From assembly GCA_003050645.1 (NCBI GenBank), contig PEBX01000010.1, forward strand, positions 1 through 53,676: a stretch of DNA of 53,676 bases. Reading direction: 5' to 3'. The notes under the pieces are model-generated. The model did not search any database, was not told the origin of the DNA, and worked only from the letters and a program-made list of their open reading frames with translations. The translations under genes and the position numbers were made by a program. Numbering within the stretch: position 1 is the stretch's first letter; every line of letters begins with the position of its first letter. This stretch comes from Candidatus Carbonibacillus altaicus (GTDB lineage: Bacteria; Bacillota; Bacilli; Thermicanales; DSM-22653). Positions 24,544 to 33,705 of this stretch are shown one piece after another.

Positions 24544-25398
24544 GTGCAAGAACGTCCGGCCTGGACAATGAACGGTTTTGTCGCCATCACAGTGTTGCTA
24601 GCATTTGCAGGTGTAAACGTTTACCTACTGACGCTAACAAAATTTACACCGATGGCCGTCATATTTCTTATTTTCCTGGTCATAGCCGGGGTCATCCTCC
24701 CCAGCGGTTTTACCGTTGTTCAGCCGAATCAAGCCAAAGTCTTAACGTTGTTCGGGCGGTATGTGGGGACGGTGCGTGACAGCGGTTTTTTTCTGACCGT
24801 ACCCCTCACGGATAAGAAAACGGTGTCACTTAAAGTACGCAACTTTAATTCGGCCAAGCTTAAAGTAAACGATGCTGAGGGAAGCCCGATCGAAATCGCA
24901 GCTGTCATCGTTTTTCGTGTCGTCGATTCGGCCAAAGCGCACTTTGAAGTCGACCAGTATGAGACATTTGTAGAAATACAGAGTGAAACAGCTTTAAGAC
25001 ACGTCGCCAGTCGCTATCCGTATGATAATTTTACAGAAGGAAGTTACTCGTTGCGCGGGCATACTGAAGAAATTTCACTGGAACTAAAGCGCGACTTGCA
25101 AGAGCGGCTCAGTGTGGCAGGTGTGGAAGTGATGGAGGCAAGACTGACCCACCTTGCCTATGCCACAGAAATCGCCTCGGCCATGCTGCAGCGTCAGCAA
25201 GCTTCGGCCATCGTCTTTGCCCGCCAGAAAATCGTTGAAGGCGCGGTCAGCATGGTCCAGGCTGCGCTTGAGCAGATCGAAGCGCAAGGGCTTGTGCTCG
25301 ATGAAGAAAGAAGAGCGATGATGGTGAACAACCTGCTCGTTGCTATCGTCTCCGATCATGCCGCCCAGCCGGTCATCAATGCGGGGTCTCTTTACTAG
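24544..25398 (+). CDS. SPFH/Band 7 (stomatin-like) membrane protein
   Basis: A GTG start with AGGAGG at 9 nt gives 284 aa; an ATG two codons earlier is too close to the site. There are two N-terminal hydrophobic segments (about residues 10-29 and 35-55). The band 7 domain follows from [29 protein letters not shown] to about residue 205. A coiled-coil-like tail rich in Gln, Glu and Ala contains [24 protein letters not shown] proteins build membrane microdomain scaffolds and often partner membrane proteases (FtsH-HflKC, stomatin-NfeD). Here the operon carries a predicted intramembrane protease two genes later. Confidence 0.9.
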   Translation: MQERPAWTMNGFVAITVLLAFAGVNVYLLTLTKFTPMAVIFLIFLVIAGVILPSGFTVVQPNQAKVLTLFGRYVGTVRDSGFFLTVPLTDKKTVSLKVRNFNSAKLKVNDAEGSPIEIAAVIVFRVVDSAKAHFEVDQYETFVEIQSETALRHVASRYPYDNFTEGSYSLRGHTEEISLELKRDLQERLSVAGVEVMEARLTHLAYATEIASAMLQRQQASAIVFARQKIVEGAVSMVQAALEQIEAQGLVLDEERRAMMVNNLLVAIVSDHAAQPVINAGSLY

Positions 25399-25436
25399 TA
25401 TGGGATCGTTAGGGCACATGCACCCTACGGGTCAGT

Positions 25437-25640
25437 ATGCGTAAAAAACAGTTTCCCCTCCGGCTCGATCCCGATCTCTATGACGCTTTGGCACGCTGGG
25501 CGGCTGATGAACTGCGAAGCGTCAATGCTCACATCGAATTTCTCTTAAAAGAGGCGGTCAAACGTGCAGGTAGGGAGCCTAAAAAGGCAGTGCGTAAAAA
25601 GGAAACCATGCACACAGGCGAACAAGATGCGGACGGTTGA
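25437..25640 (+). CDS. Arc-like ribbon-helix-helix DNA-binding protein (67 aa)
   Basis: The N-terminal 45 residues fit a ribbon-helix-helix fold: beta strand [17 protein letters not shown], then helix B starting [16 protein letters not shown]. The tail is basic. Small Arc-type proteins next to SPFH genes are a pairing I recall from other bacteria. As a dimer it could bind the tandem GATATC operator upstream and autoregulate. Ribosome-binding signal is weak (GGGTCAGT), 38 bp after the SPFH stop. Confidence 0.8.
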   Translation: MRKKQFPLRLDPDLYDALARWAADELRSVNAHIEFLLKEAVKRAGREPKKAVRKKETMHTGEQDADG

Positions 25641-25703
25641 ATGATCGAAGCGCACCGGAGACAAATGTCCGAGCAATATCGCAAAAGATTGGGAGGCGGG
25701 CAG

Positions 25704-26504
25704 ATGACACCTGCATTAAGCGGTTTGGTGCTGCAAATCATTGTTTATGTTTTGGTGTTCGGTGGACTACTGGTATGGGTTGTTCGGAACAAATGGTTTT
25801 CCTGGCAACCGTTCGGGAGCGGGATACTCGTTTTTGTCGTCTTTGTACTCATCCTCGAACAAATCGTCCACAGCTTAATGATCGCACCACCGGCAGGGGA
25901 GGGAAGTTTTCCTCATCTTAGGTGGTCTGACAGTCCACTTCTATATGCGTTATATGGCGCATTTATGGCCGGAGTGTTTGAAGAAGGCGGGCGCATAATC
26001 GCCTTCTTCTTGCTTATTCCCAGACGCCATAAGTATGGGGATGGCTTTGTATACGGTCTGGGACATGGTGGAGCGGAACTACTGCTCATCGGTCTTGTGA
26101 GCGCGATCAATGCGCTTGTGCTTATCATGACAGTGAGCAGTGAAGGCGCTCAACCAATCTTACAAAACATTCCGGCGGATCAGTTGAAGATCATAGAACA
26201 GAGTGCCCGAACGATCCAAGAAACGCCTTTTTTTATGTTTATCATCGGTCTTTTGGAACGATTCGCGGCGCTTTTTATTCAGATTGCACTCAGTCTGTTC
26301 GTTTTACTCGGTATCCGACAAAAACGCTATCTGGTGTTTCCGGCGGCAATTCTCCTTCATGCTTTAGTAGATTTTATGCCAGCCCTATACCAGGCGGGGA
26401 TCATCCGTAATATCTGGATCGTAGAGGGTGTTGTATGGATATTCGGCATACTTGCGCTCGGTTTTGTCTTTGGGTCGAGACGATTGTTTCAAGCAGCGCC
26501 ATGA
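25704..26504 (+). CDS. YhfC-family predicted intramembrane protease
   Basis: ATG 25704 with GGGAGG at 7 nt gives 266 aa, matching the usual YhfC length; an ATG at 25641 abutting the previous stop would add 21 soluble residues. About seven transmembrane helices. Motifs: EEGGRIIAF (the EExxR motif of CAAX/Abi-type proteases), GLGHGGAELLLIG, and HALVDFMPAL. These three put Glu and His residues in membrane helices as in glutamic/metal intramembrane proteases. Substrate unknown. Operon context suggests work with the SPFH scaffold. Confidence 0.85.
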   Translation: MTPALSGLVLQIIVYVLVFGGLLVWVVRNKWFSWQPFGSGILVFVVFVLILEQIVHSLMIAPPAGEGSFPHLRWSDSPLLYALYGAFMAGVFEEGGRIIAFFLLIPRRHKYGDGFVYGLGHGGAELLLIGLVSAINALVLIMTVSSEGAQPILQNIPADQLKIIEQSARTIQETPFFMFIIGLLERFAALFIQIALSLFVLLGIRQKRYLVFPAAILLHALVDFMPALYQAGIIRNIWIVEGVVWIFGILALGFVFGSRRLFQAAP

Positions 26505-26582
26505 GTGAAGGCATAGCGATCCCCGCCCAATCGCCATACTTTCCGTTGGTCTTATTCCTTGATTGTTTTGCCACGCGTTCAC

Positions 26583-27590
26583 TCACCACTTTAAAACCAA
26601 TTTACCAAAGGTGCGGCCTTCTGCCAGCCGGGTGATAGCTTCGTGAAGTGCAGTCGCCGGATAAACCTGGTCGATGATAGGCCGAAGTCCGTGCAGCGTG
26701 TAAAACGTAAGCATCGCTTGCATCTCTTCCGTACTTCCCATAGTCGTTCCCAAGAGTGTATACTGACCGTAGAAAAATGAACGAATATCGAGTTCCACCG
26801 TGTTCCCGTATCCCGCGGCAAAGGTGACAAGTCTTCCGCCTTTTTTAAGGGCTTTAAGAGAGGTGGGGAAGGTCACACCACCGACGGTTTCCACAACGAC
26901 ATCGACGCCTGCACCACCCGTCGTCTGAAGCACGGATTGGGCAAAATCATCATTTGTCGAAAAAACGTCTCGGGCACCGAGTTCTTTTGCCCGTTTGCCT
27001 TTTTCTGGATCGCGGCTGGTGACGAAGACGGTAGCTCCGAGGGTGTGGGCGATCATAAGGGCGTGCTGGGCGACAGCACCGCCGATGCCCGGAATGAGCA
27101 CGGTCTCGCCGCTTGTAAGCTTGGCCCGGGTGATGAGGGCGCGGTAAGCCGTAAGCGCTGATAACGGAAGCGCCGCTGCTTCTTCGAAACTCAAATATGG
27201 CGGTTTGGGAAGCACATTTTCTTCAGGAAGGACAATCATCTCGGCAAATGTTCCAGGGTCCGGCACGCCTAAGATCCGAAAGGTATGCGGCGGCGCACTA
27301 CTCGCGTAAGGCCAGCCGAGGCTTGGCACGATGAGGACAGGATCACCGACGCGCACACGTGTTACCCCTTCGCCTACGGCATCAATCCATCCTGCGCCAT
27401 CGGATCCTAGAATGGCACCTGGATCAGCCTTAGAACGACCTTCAACAAAATAAAGGTCGCGATGATTGAGGGCACTGGCGTAAAGTTTGACGCGTACTTG
27501 TCCTGGTCCAACTTCTGGTATCGCTACATCTTTCATGACAAGACCGAAGATCCCGACGCGTTCAAAAACCCAAGCTTTCATGGTTGTCAT
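26583..27590 (-). CDS. Medium-chain dehydrogenase/reductase, quinone-reductase-like
   Basis: The 335-aa protein has the MDR layout: N-terminal GroES-like domain (ALNHRDLYFVEG, GSDGAGWI) and a Rossmann domain (LIPGIGGAVAQHALMIAHTLGATVFVTSRD). The structural-zinc cysteines of classical alcohol dehydrogenases are absent. This points to the zinc-free quinone oxidoreductase or YogA-type branch, which reduces quinones or enals with NADPH. GGGGAGAG lies about 11 nt before the ATG. The gene stands alone between two divergent or convergent neighbours. Confidence 0.88.
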   Translation of the reverse strand: MTTMKAWVFERVGIFGLVMKDVAIPEVGPGQVRVKLYASALNHRDLYFVEGRSKADPGAILGSDGAGWIDAVGEGVTRVRVGDPVLIVPSLGWPYASSAPPHTFRILGVPDPGTFAEMIVLPEENVLPKPPYLSFEEAAALPLSALTAYRALITRAKLTSGETVLIPGIGGAVAQHALMIAHTLGATVFVTSRDPEKGKRAKELGARDVFSTNDDFAQSVLQTTGGAGVDVVVETVGGVTFPTSLKALKKGGRLVTFAAGYGNTVELDIRSFFYGQYTLLGTTMGSTEEMQAMLTFYTLHGLRPIIDQVYPATALHEAITRLAEGRTFGKLVLKW

Positions 27591-27685
27591 CGGTTGTATC
27601 TCTCCCCTGAATCGTTGTTATATCTTGAATAAACGTTCTCTCATCGTTAGACGGGCTGAAAACAGACGAAATAGGTGAAAGTTTA

Positions 27686-28249
27686 ATGTTGCGCATCACA
27701 CAACTCGTCCACCATCTTTTAACTGGTGTGATCCATGAAGGGGATACCGTCATTGATGCAACATGTGGGAATGGATACGATACGCTTTTTTTAGCAGAGC
27801 GCGTAGGGGAAAGCGGCCGCGTGCATGCCTACGATATTCAACCAGAGGCTATATCGACGACTGAAGAAAAGTTAATCGCGCATGGACTGCATCGCCGCGT
27901 ACACTTGCACCTTGCCTCGCATGAAACGATCGCTCAAGAAACGACACCGGTGAAAGCCGTGATCTTTAATCTTGGATATCGTCCGGGCGGCGATAAAACC
28001 ATAACCACGCGCCCGGCGTCTACCGTACGCGCACTCGAAGCTGCACTTTTCCGTCTACAACCCGGTGGGATGATCTTGATTGCAGTCTATCCAGCCCACC
28101 CCGGTGGAGAAGTTGAAGCGGAGGTCGTACGCACGTTCGTCGCACGGTTATCCATAAAACATTTCACAGCCATGCATATGTCGAATATGCTCGCGACAGA
28201 ACGCGCGCCATTTCTCGTCGCCATTGAAAAACATAGCGAGCGATTATAG
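27686..28249 (+). CDS. mnmM: tRNA (mnm5s2U34) methyltransferase MnmM (YtqB)
   Basis: This 187-aa class I SAM-dependent methyltransferase has motif I VIDATCGNGYDTLFLA (residues 23-38), acidic motif II VHAYDIQPEAI, and the family mark FNLGYRPGGDKTITTRPAST. That last motif identifies the YtqB group, shown in B. subtilis to add the final methyl group of mnm5s2U34 in tRNA. AGGTGAAAG precedes the ATG. It stands 2 bp from the convergent folB stop. Confidence 0.88.
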   Translation: MLRITQLVHHLLTGVIHEGDTVIDATCGNGYDTLFLAERVGESGRVHAYDIQPEAISTTEEKLIAHGLHRRVHLHLASHETIAQETTPVKAVIFNLGYRPGGDKTITTRPASTVRALEAALFRLQPGGMILIAVYPAHPGGEVEAEVVRTFVARLSIKHFTAMHMSNMLATERAPFLVAIEKHSERL

Positions 28250-28251
28250 GG

Positions 28252-28617
28252 CTAGGAACGCGCGCGACGAATGGTTGACCCGAGAGAACCAAAAGCACCC
28301 GGGAAAGGTGGGTCAAGCTTGCGCACGGTGACGACGATTTCCATGATTCGATGATCGAATGCAAACATGCTGCGGGCGATATCATCGGCCAAAGCTTCAA
28401 GCAGATTTTTGGATGGTCCTTCCATAATCTGTTGAACATGACGATACACTTTCTCATAATCAAGCGTGTCGGTCAGTTGATCACTTTGGCTGGCTTGTGT
28501 TAAATCCATGAAAAGGTGAAGATCAACGCTGAAACGACCGCCCTTATCTTTTTCTGGTTGATACACACCGTGTTTTCCAAAAAACAACATATCGGTGATG
28601 AAAATCTCATCGTACAT
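28252..28617 (-). CDS. folB: Dihydroneopterin aldolase
   Basis: ATG 28617 with AAAGGAG at 7 nt gives 121 aa, the standard FolB length; an ATG eight codons earlier is worse placed. Conserved marks: FFGKHGVYQPEK (catalytic Tyr/Glu region), DYEKVYRHV, LLEALADDIA with the pterin-binding Glu, and VRKLDPPFPGAF (Lys). FolB makes 6-hydroxymethyl-dihydropterin for folate. It is separated from other folate genes here, unlike the folP-folB-folK operon of B. subtilis. Confidence 0.92.
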   Translation of the reverse strand: MYDEIFITDMLFFGKHGVYQPEKDKGGRFSVDLHLFMDLTQASQSDQLTDTLDYEKVYRHVQQIMEGPSKNLLEALADDIARSMFAFDHRIMEIVVTVRKLDPPFPGAFGSLGSTIRRARS

Positions 28618-28802
28618 ATCAACACTCCTTTCCATATGCATGCATCACCATTTAAAAGGAAGTCAAAAAGGTGGGGGGCATTCTTAGCATCGATTGTACC
28701 GTTAAGTTGTATCCAGCGCAACACACTATGAAGTTAACTTTGATAACCAAATGAATAAAATTTAAATAGACGTAAATGTTTTAGTAGAAAGGAAACTTGG
28801 CC

Positions 28803-28985
28803 TTGCGTATTTGGGATATCGCGCCGGGATATTTGAATCGAGCGAGCTTATTAGGGGAACATCGCGAACTCCATGGTATTGTCTCGATCCATCTTCACGG
28901 AAAACGAGGCTACGTCCATCATCCTGAGACAAAGCGCTGGAAAGAGCATCTTCCAGCGCGTTATGTCCGCCATACCATGGGTTGA
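28803..28985 (+). pseudogene. Truncated pyrimidine-dimer DNA glycosylase-like gene
   Basis: From a TTG with AAAGGAAA at 7 nt the frame reads RIWDIAPGYLNRASLLGEHRELHGIV and then GYVHHPETKRWKEHLPARYVRHTMG before a stop, 60 aa in all. This matches the N-terminal part of short proteins annotated as pyrimidine-dimer DNA glycosylase (T4 endonuclease V-like; compare HLMAEYRELPRVF of T4 DenV). Relatives continue past this point for many more residues. The next 44 bp run into the end of the convergent ABC permease gene, so the 3' part has been lost. I infer a gene remnant; a short active protein is unlikely. Confidence 0.6.
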
Positions 28986-29028
28986 TGACGGTGCGTGTAT
29001 GCTATGCATTTTGATCCTGTCTGACGCG

Positions 29029-29982
29029 TCAAGCGCGGGTGCTGCGAATATCTTGTCGCATAAAAAGCGTAAATGATAGCCCAAAGAGGATGACGCTCAT
29101 GGCAATGAGCCCTACGATCTGCGGCCAGATGAGGAGTAGACTTTCCGTGAAGGGAAGCGGCGCGGGAATCGCCCCGACGAGCTGTTCCAAGGATAGTGGA
29201 CCTAGGGCACGCACACTCGGTGTAAGAAGCGTGGTCGTTGCTTCATCGTAGAGTGTTGCTGGTGAAAGACGGCTAAGTCCTTGATGCCAGGCGATACTCT
29301 GCAAAATCTCTTCACTCGTTCCGCTTTGTTTGACCGGTGCGATGACATCGACGATCATCGGGTAAAAGAGGGTTAAGGTGAGCCACATCGCCAGTAACGC
29401 CAGGACACTCGTTGCTCCTTGACGAAAAATAAGGGAGAACAAAACGCCGAGGCTCATCCAGACCGCTACGTAGAGGGCCGTCACGAGCAAAAACACGACG
29501 ATGCGCAGCACTTCTTCAAAAGAAGGCGGGAGGCCGAATATGAACATCCCCAAACCGATGACGAAAAAGCCGAGAGCCAGAAAAAAGACGGTGATGACAA
29601 GAAGTGAAGAGAGCCATTTGGCGAGAATAATATCATCGCGATAGAGTGGCTGGGCTAAAAGTCTAAGGAGTGTTCCTTTTTGCCGTTCGCTGGAGATCGC
29701 ATCAAAGGTCATGGCAATCCCGAGAAGCGGTGCAAGAAAAGAAACGAACGCGAGAAAAGAAGGAAGCCGACCGTTTGAAGCGGTTAACATTTGCAGAAAG
29801 ACAAAGGTTTCACCAAACGGTTGGTTTGCTGCCTTGGAAAGCACGTCCCGAATCGTTTGCGCGACCGTCACCATAGAAGCTGTGGCGGTCAGCGCTATGA
29901 GCGCTATTAAGATATTGAAACGCCAAGAGTGAATATGATCGGCAATCTCTTTTTTTAGCAAAATAGAAAGTGCACGGCTCAT
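29029..29982 (-). CDS. ABC-2 type transporter permease
   Basis: This 317-aa protein has six predicted helices: one near the N-terminus followed by a large loop, then five. [36 protein letters not shown] is the usual ABC-2 permease amphipathic loop. It begins inside the stop of the ATPase gene (ATGA overlap), which shows translational coupling. With the ATPase it would form an exporter or membrane-remodelling unit. The NEW3 protein is the third operon member. Confidence 0.9.
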   Translation of the reverse strand: MSRALSILLKKEIADHIHSWRFNILIALIALTATASMVTVAQTIRDVLSKAANQPFGETFVFLQMLTASNGRLPSFLAFVSFLAPLLGIAMTFDAISSERQKGTLLRLLAQPLYRDDIILAKWLSSLLVITVFFLALGFFVIGLGMFIFGLPPSFEEVLRIVVFLLVTALYVAVWMSLGVLFSLIFRQGATSVLALLAMWLTLTLFYPMIVDVIAPVKQSGTSEEILQSIAWHQGLSRLSPATLYDEATTTLLTPSVRALGPLSLEQLVGAIPAPLPFTESLLLIWPQIVGLIAMSVILFGLSFTLFMRQDIRSTRA

Positions 29983-30965
29983 GTACCCTCCCTCCCTGCA
30001 AAAAAGCGATGATAAATCTCATCGAGACCAAACTGACTGCTCTCCAGCGCGTAAAGTTTGCTTCCGTTTTTGAAAATGGTCTCGGCTATATCGGGTGCGT
30101 TGTTTTCACGCGCCAGTAGGCGAACGGACGTCGGGGAAATCCGCTCGGCTGACGCGATACCGGGGAGTTGCATCAGGTTTGCGAGAAGTTCGTCGCCGAG
30201 CGGTTCGGCTTCTACTTTCAATTGATAAGGTGCATCTTTAAACAGTTTTTGCGCAAGATCGGCGATCGTTCCCACTGCAAGCAGCCGGCCGTCGATAAAA
30301 AGGCCGACCCGATCGCATATCGCCTGAACCTGGTGGAGGTGATGCGAAGAGAGGAGGACGGTGATACCTTCTTCCTGACTCAGCGTGCGAATGAGGGCGA
30401 GAAAATCACGCACTCCTTCCGGATCGATCCCCAGCGTCGGCTCATCGAGAATAATGATCTTCGGGCGTTTGATGAGCGTGTCGGCAAGACCGAGCCGCTG
30501 GCGCATCCCCCGGGAGTAGGTGCCGGCTTTTTGATCGGCAGCTGCCTCGAGTCCGACCCGCTTTAACAGCTGGTCGACCGCCTGCGCTGCCTCTTCCTCA
30601 GTAAGACCGTTTAACCGCGCGGTCAGGAGCAAGTTCTCCCGCCCGGTCAGATCTTCATAAAAACCGACATCATCAGGCAGATAGCCGACCCGTTCTTTAA
30701 CCTTAAGCGGATTGCGCGTCGCATCGATACCGAGGACGTACGCCTGTCCCTCCGTCGGTTCGACGAGTCCGAGCAGCATGAGGATCGTCGTCGTCTTCCC
30801 TGCACCGTTGGGCCCTAACAAGCCGAACACTTCACCTTCGTAGATGGTGAGGTTCAGGTGATCGACAGCGGTTTTAAAGCCGTACCGCTTGCTTACATTT
30901 GCCAGTTGAATCACAGGCGTAGAGGGGGGCGAGTCCAGCTGTGTCTGTTGGGTTGTCTCTTGCAT
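29979..30965 (-). CDS. ABC transporter ATP-binding protein of the NEW3 operon
   Basis: ATG 30965 with GGGAGG at 8 nt gives 328 aa. Motifs: Walker [12 protein letters not shown]-loop [13 protein letters not shown], signature [15 protein letters not shown], Walker [14 protein letters not shown]-loop LLSSHHL. The C-terminal 100 residues are an accessory domain seen in ABC-2 export ATPases. It lies 2 nt after the NEW3 gene stop and overlaps the permease start by 4 nt. Confidence 0.93.
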   Translation of the reverse strand: MQETTQQTQLDSPPSTPVIQLANVSKRYGFKTAVDHLNLTIYEGEVFGLLGPNGAGKTTTILMLLGLVEPTEGQAYVLGIDATRNPLKVKERVGYLPDDVGFYEDLTGRENLLLTARLNGLTEEEAAQAVDQLLKRVGLEAAADQKAGTYSRGMRQRLGLADTLIKRPKIIILDEPTLGIDPEGVRDFLALIRTLSQEEGITVLLSSHHLHQVQAICDRVGLFIDGRLLAVGTIADLAQKLFKDAPYQLKVEAEPLGDELLANLMQLPGIASAERISPTSVRLLARENNAPDIAETIFKNGSKLYALESSQFGLDEIYHRFFAGREGT

Positions 30966-30967
30966 GT

Positions 30968-32188
30968 TCACCGCCTCCCGTATTTTTTAATGAGGCTGTA
31001 GAGCCCAAAGAGGACGAGGGCGATGATGAGGATGGCCACCGTTCCCCACAGGAGCGACGTTTTCACCGTGATACGAAAATCTTGCGTATCGCTCGTTTCC
31101 GCCGTCCGGGCCGTCATGCTCACGACATAATCGCCGGCTATCGCTTTTTTATCCGCCTGAATGGTCGCGGTCACATCTTGCGTTTCACCCGGAGCAAGCG
31201 CATCGACAGTCGCTGGATCAAATTTTACATTCCAGCCGAGCGGGGTATCGGCGCTTAGATTGATCTTATTTAGCGGTGCCGAACCGGTATTTTCCAGTCG
31301 GATCGTGAGCCTTCTTTCACCGCCTGCCGTAATATCCGAGGAAAGAACACCGCTCGGGGTTGTCAGGCGCAAACTGTACGTACCGCGAATGACGGCTTCC
31401 AGCGTCTCTTTGGCACTTAAATTTTTCGCTTCGGCCATGATCGGAATTTTGTAGGTGCCGGCTTCGATCTGGCTGGGAGGGGAGAGCGTGACACGAATCG
31501 ATTTGCTCTGACCGGCATCGACATTGACGCTCGTTACATCTTTACCTTCAGCCGCAAACTGTACATTCCATCCCGCCGGTGCATCGGCGCGGAGCGCAAA
31601 AGTCTGGGTATCGGGGGTGAGGTTTTTCAGCCGAACATCATAGCTAAACGTCGAATTGTTCGTCCCTTCCAGATTCGGTTGATCGCTTTTCAGTTCGATC
31701 TGGTAGGTCCCCTGTTCAGTCACCCGAACGTTTAAGGTTAAGACGCTCGCATCACCAGATATAAGACGAATCTGGTACCGCCCCATATCGATTTTCAGCG
31801 GAACATCGACGGATAGACTAACCGTTTGATCATTTTCAGCGTCCACGGCGATCGATGAAATCGTATACCCCCCGGAGGTGAGGCGCGTCTTCCAGTCTGC
31901 TGGTGCTTCGACTTTAAGCGGGAGATTCACCGGTACTTTATTCGCATTTTTGATCGTAATCGTGTACGTGATTGTCTCACCGGGTGTTACATCGATGTCA
32001 GTATACGGGGTAAAAAAGGTCACACCGGCTGGCGCAGCGAAGACGGACGAAAGCGGGATAAAAGATGTGAAGAAGACGAAAAGTATCAGTCCCATGACAC
32101 CGATTATCCTCAGGCTTTTTACCTTCAGGTCTTCGTCTTGCCTTCCCCTCTGGCCGAAATGATGATGTGTCAGCAAAGGATGAAACAT
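30968..32188 (-). CDS. Secreted, membrane-anchored NEW3-domain protein
   Basis: ATG 32188 with AGGAAGG at 8 nt gives 406 aa. A signal-anchor region lies near residues 25-48 (ending VFA-AP). Three Ig-like NEW3 (alpha-galactosidase-associated) domains follow, each with a W-x(3-5)-x motif: [28 protein letters not shown] final transmembrane helix ([22 protein letters not shown]) and a basic end (KKYGRR) keep it in the membrane with the domains outside. Operons of NEW3 protein, ATPase and permease occur in other Firmicutes; their cargo is unknown. Confidence 0.88.
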   Translation of the reverse strand: MFHPLLTHHHFGQRGRQDEDLKVKSLRIIGVMGLILFVFFTSFIPLSSVFAAPAGVTFFTPYTDIDVTPGETITYTITIKNANKVPVNLPLKVEAPADWKTRLTSGGYTISSIAVDAENDQTVSLSVDVPLKIDMGRYQIRLISGDASVLTLNVRVTEQGTYQIELKSDQPNLEGTNNSTFSYDVRLKNLTPDTQTFALRADAPAGWNVQFAAEGKDVTSVNVDAGQSKSIRVTLSPPSQIEAGTYKIPIMAEAKNLSAKETLEAVIRGTYSLRLTTPSGVLSSDITAGGERRLTIRLENTGSAPLNKINLSADTPLGWNVKFDPATVDALAPGETQDVTATIQADKKAIAGDYVVSMTARTAETSDTQDFRITVKTSLLWGTVAILIIALVLFGLYSLIKKYGRR

Positions 32189-32404
32189 CGACATCACCTT
32201 CCTTTTATGCTTATTTTTCCGTTTATATATTCGAGCGGAAGATGCGGATGGATGATGTAATATTTACATATCGGTTGTCTATGGGATCTAAAACTGATTG
32301 AGTAAGCGCTAAAGAGTATGTCCAATCTTGTCTTGACCCTTTTCTGCCTATACAATGACGTTAGGGACATGCACGTTTACATGCACCTCGGGGAGAAGGT
32401 CGAT

Positions 32405-32953
32405 ATGCTCAGTGAATTGGAGTTTAAAAAGATATATGCAGAGTATGCGCCAACCATTTTAAAAATGACGCATCAGTGGCTTGGGGATCTGCAAGCTGCC
32501 GAAGATGTCACCCATGATGTTTTTTTAGCTTTTTTAGAGCATCCGGAGCGTTATGATCCGAAAAAAGCTGCACTCCGCACGTATTTAATGGCGATGGCCC
32601 GGTACAAAGCGATTGATTATATGCGCCGCAAAAGCCGCGAAATGACGCGTGACTTCTGGCGCACGCGTTCTGATGTCGCAAAAGAAATAGCGGACAGATT
32701 TGAAGAGAAGGTCGAACGTGAGCTGCTAAAGGATGCTTTGTGGCAGGAGCTCACGCAAGCCTTGGAAAACTTGCGCACCTTAGAACGCGACGTGATCATC
32801 GGTCACTACGTGCAAGGCGAATCCCATCGCCTATTAGCAGAACGGCTGAACCGACCGTTGGGAACGGTTAAAACGTCGCTCCTGCAAGGTCTTACGCGAC
32901 TTCGCCGTCATTTTTTAAAGGCCAGGTGGCAAGGAGATGAGCTCGATGGGTAA
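32405..32953 (+). CDS. ECF-type sigma factor
   Basis: ATG 32405 with GGAGAAGG at about 8 nt gives 182 aa; the longer frame from 32318 has no ribosome-binding site. Region 2: ILKMTHQWLGDLQAAEDVTHDVFLAFLEHPERYDPKKAALRTYLMAMARYKAIDYMRRKSRE. Region 4: LRTLERDVIIGHYVQGESHRLLAERLNRPLGTVKTSLLQGLTRLRRHF. There is no region 1 or 3. The downstream membrane protein overlaps the stop by 8 bp and is the likely anti-sigma factor. The regulon is unknown. Confidence 0.9.
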   Translation: MLSELEFKKIYAEYAPTILKMTHQWLGDLQAAEDVTHDVFLAFLEHPERYDPKKAALRTYLMAMARYKAIDYMRRKSREMTRDFWRTRSDVAKEIADRFEEKVERELLKDALWQELTQALENLRTLERDVIIGHYVQGESHRLLAERLNRPLGTVKTSLLQGLTRLRRHFLKARWQGDELDG

Positions 32954-33512
32954 CAGACATATGAGCGAGCGTGCCCTCCCGTCGGTTTGTGAGCAATCAT
33001 CGGTTCATCGATCGGATTTGACGGTCGAAGAGAAGAAAGCATACGAGCGCATTCAAAAGAAACTTATCCGGCATCGAACTTATGTAGTCAGACGTCGTCT
33101 TCTGGAACGGTTGCTCGTAAGTTTTGCTCTTGTTTTCTTGATGATGATGGGGTGGGTCGTGGGGAAGATGAGTCCGACCGAACTTAGACCGGTGCCTGTG
33201 GTACGGACGATTTTTGAGCTAGCCACCTCCACACCTTCCGGGGAGACCAGCTCAGCACAGGTCGAGCCAGAACAGGCTATTTCTACGGTGTCATCTTCGA
33301 TCTTGTACGAACAGGTCTTTTTCCCAGAGGACGGCGACTGGTTTTACTCAATCGGTACACCGCGTACGCCGCCCGTTACGCTGCCGCTCAGGCCGAATCG
33401 TATGGTGGGGAAAGATGACGGAGTAACGATAGATACGCACGTCATCTGGATTCATCTCGAAGGGCGTTCGTCGGCCCATCTCATCCGCTGGGCAGCACGT
33501 GATAGCCGGTGA
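32946..33512 (+). CDS. Putative membrane anti-sigma factor
   Basis: ATG 32946 with AAGGAG at 9 nt gives 188 aa. The N-terminal 55 residues are soluble and charged (EEKKAYERIQKKLIRHRTYVVRRR), followed by one transmembrane helix (LLVSFALVFLMMMGWVVG, near residues 58-76), and an extracytoplasmic domain of about 110 residues. I see no HxxxCxxC zinc anti-sigma motif. Its overlap with the sigma gene and its layout support an anti-sigma role, but the family is not recognised. Confidence 0.65.
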   Translation: MGNRHMSERALPSVCEQSSVHRSDLTVEEKKAYERIQKKLIRHRTYVVRRRLLERLLVSFALVFLMMMGWVVGKMSPTELRPVPVVRTIFELATSTPSGETSSAQVEPEQAISTVSSSILYEQVFFPEDGDWFYSIGTPRTPPVTLPLRPNRMVGKDDGVTIDTHVIWIHLEGRSSAHLIRWAARDSR

Positions 33513-33705
33513 TAAATATGTATGTTCTTGACCTTTATGTGAAAAGACGATATAAATGGAACCAATAGAACGTGGGGCAGGCGAAGGAAAAAAGGATAAA
33601 AAGGGGAAAAGGGAAAAAGAACAAAAAAAGAACAAAAAAAGGATAAAGATAAAAGGTTAAAAACTTAAGGAAGAAGATAGGACAGAAGATAGGGGAGATC
33701 AAACG

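Noticed and set aside
32318-32404. N-terminal 29-residue extension of the sigma factor
   Set aside because: The start lacks a ribosome-binding site and the added residues do not fit region 2; the ATG at 32405 has GGAGAAGG.
33513-33705. T-box riboswitch before proB
   Set aside because: Proline genes of Bacillus can carry one, but there is no T-box core (such as GGGTGGNACCGCG) or terminator here, only a purine tract.
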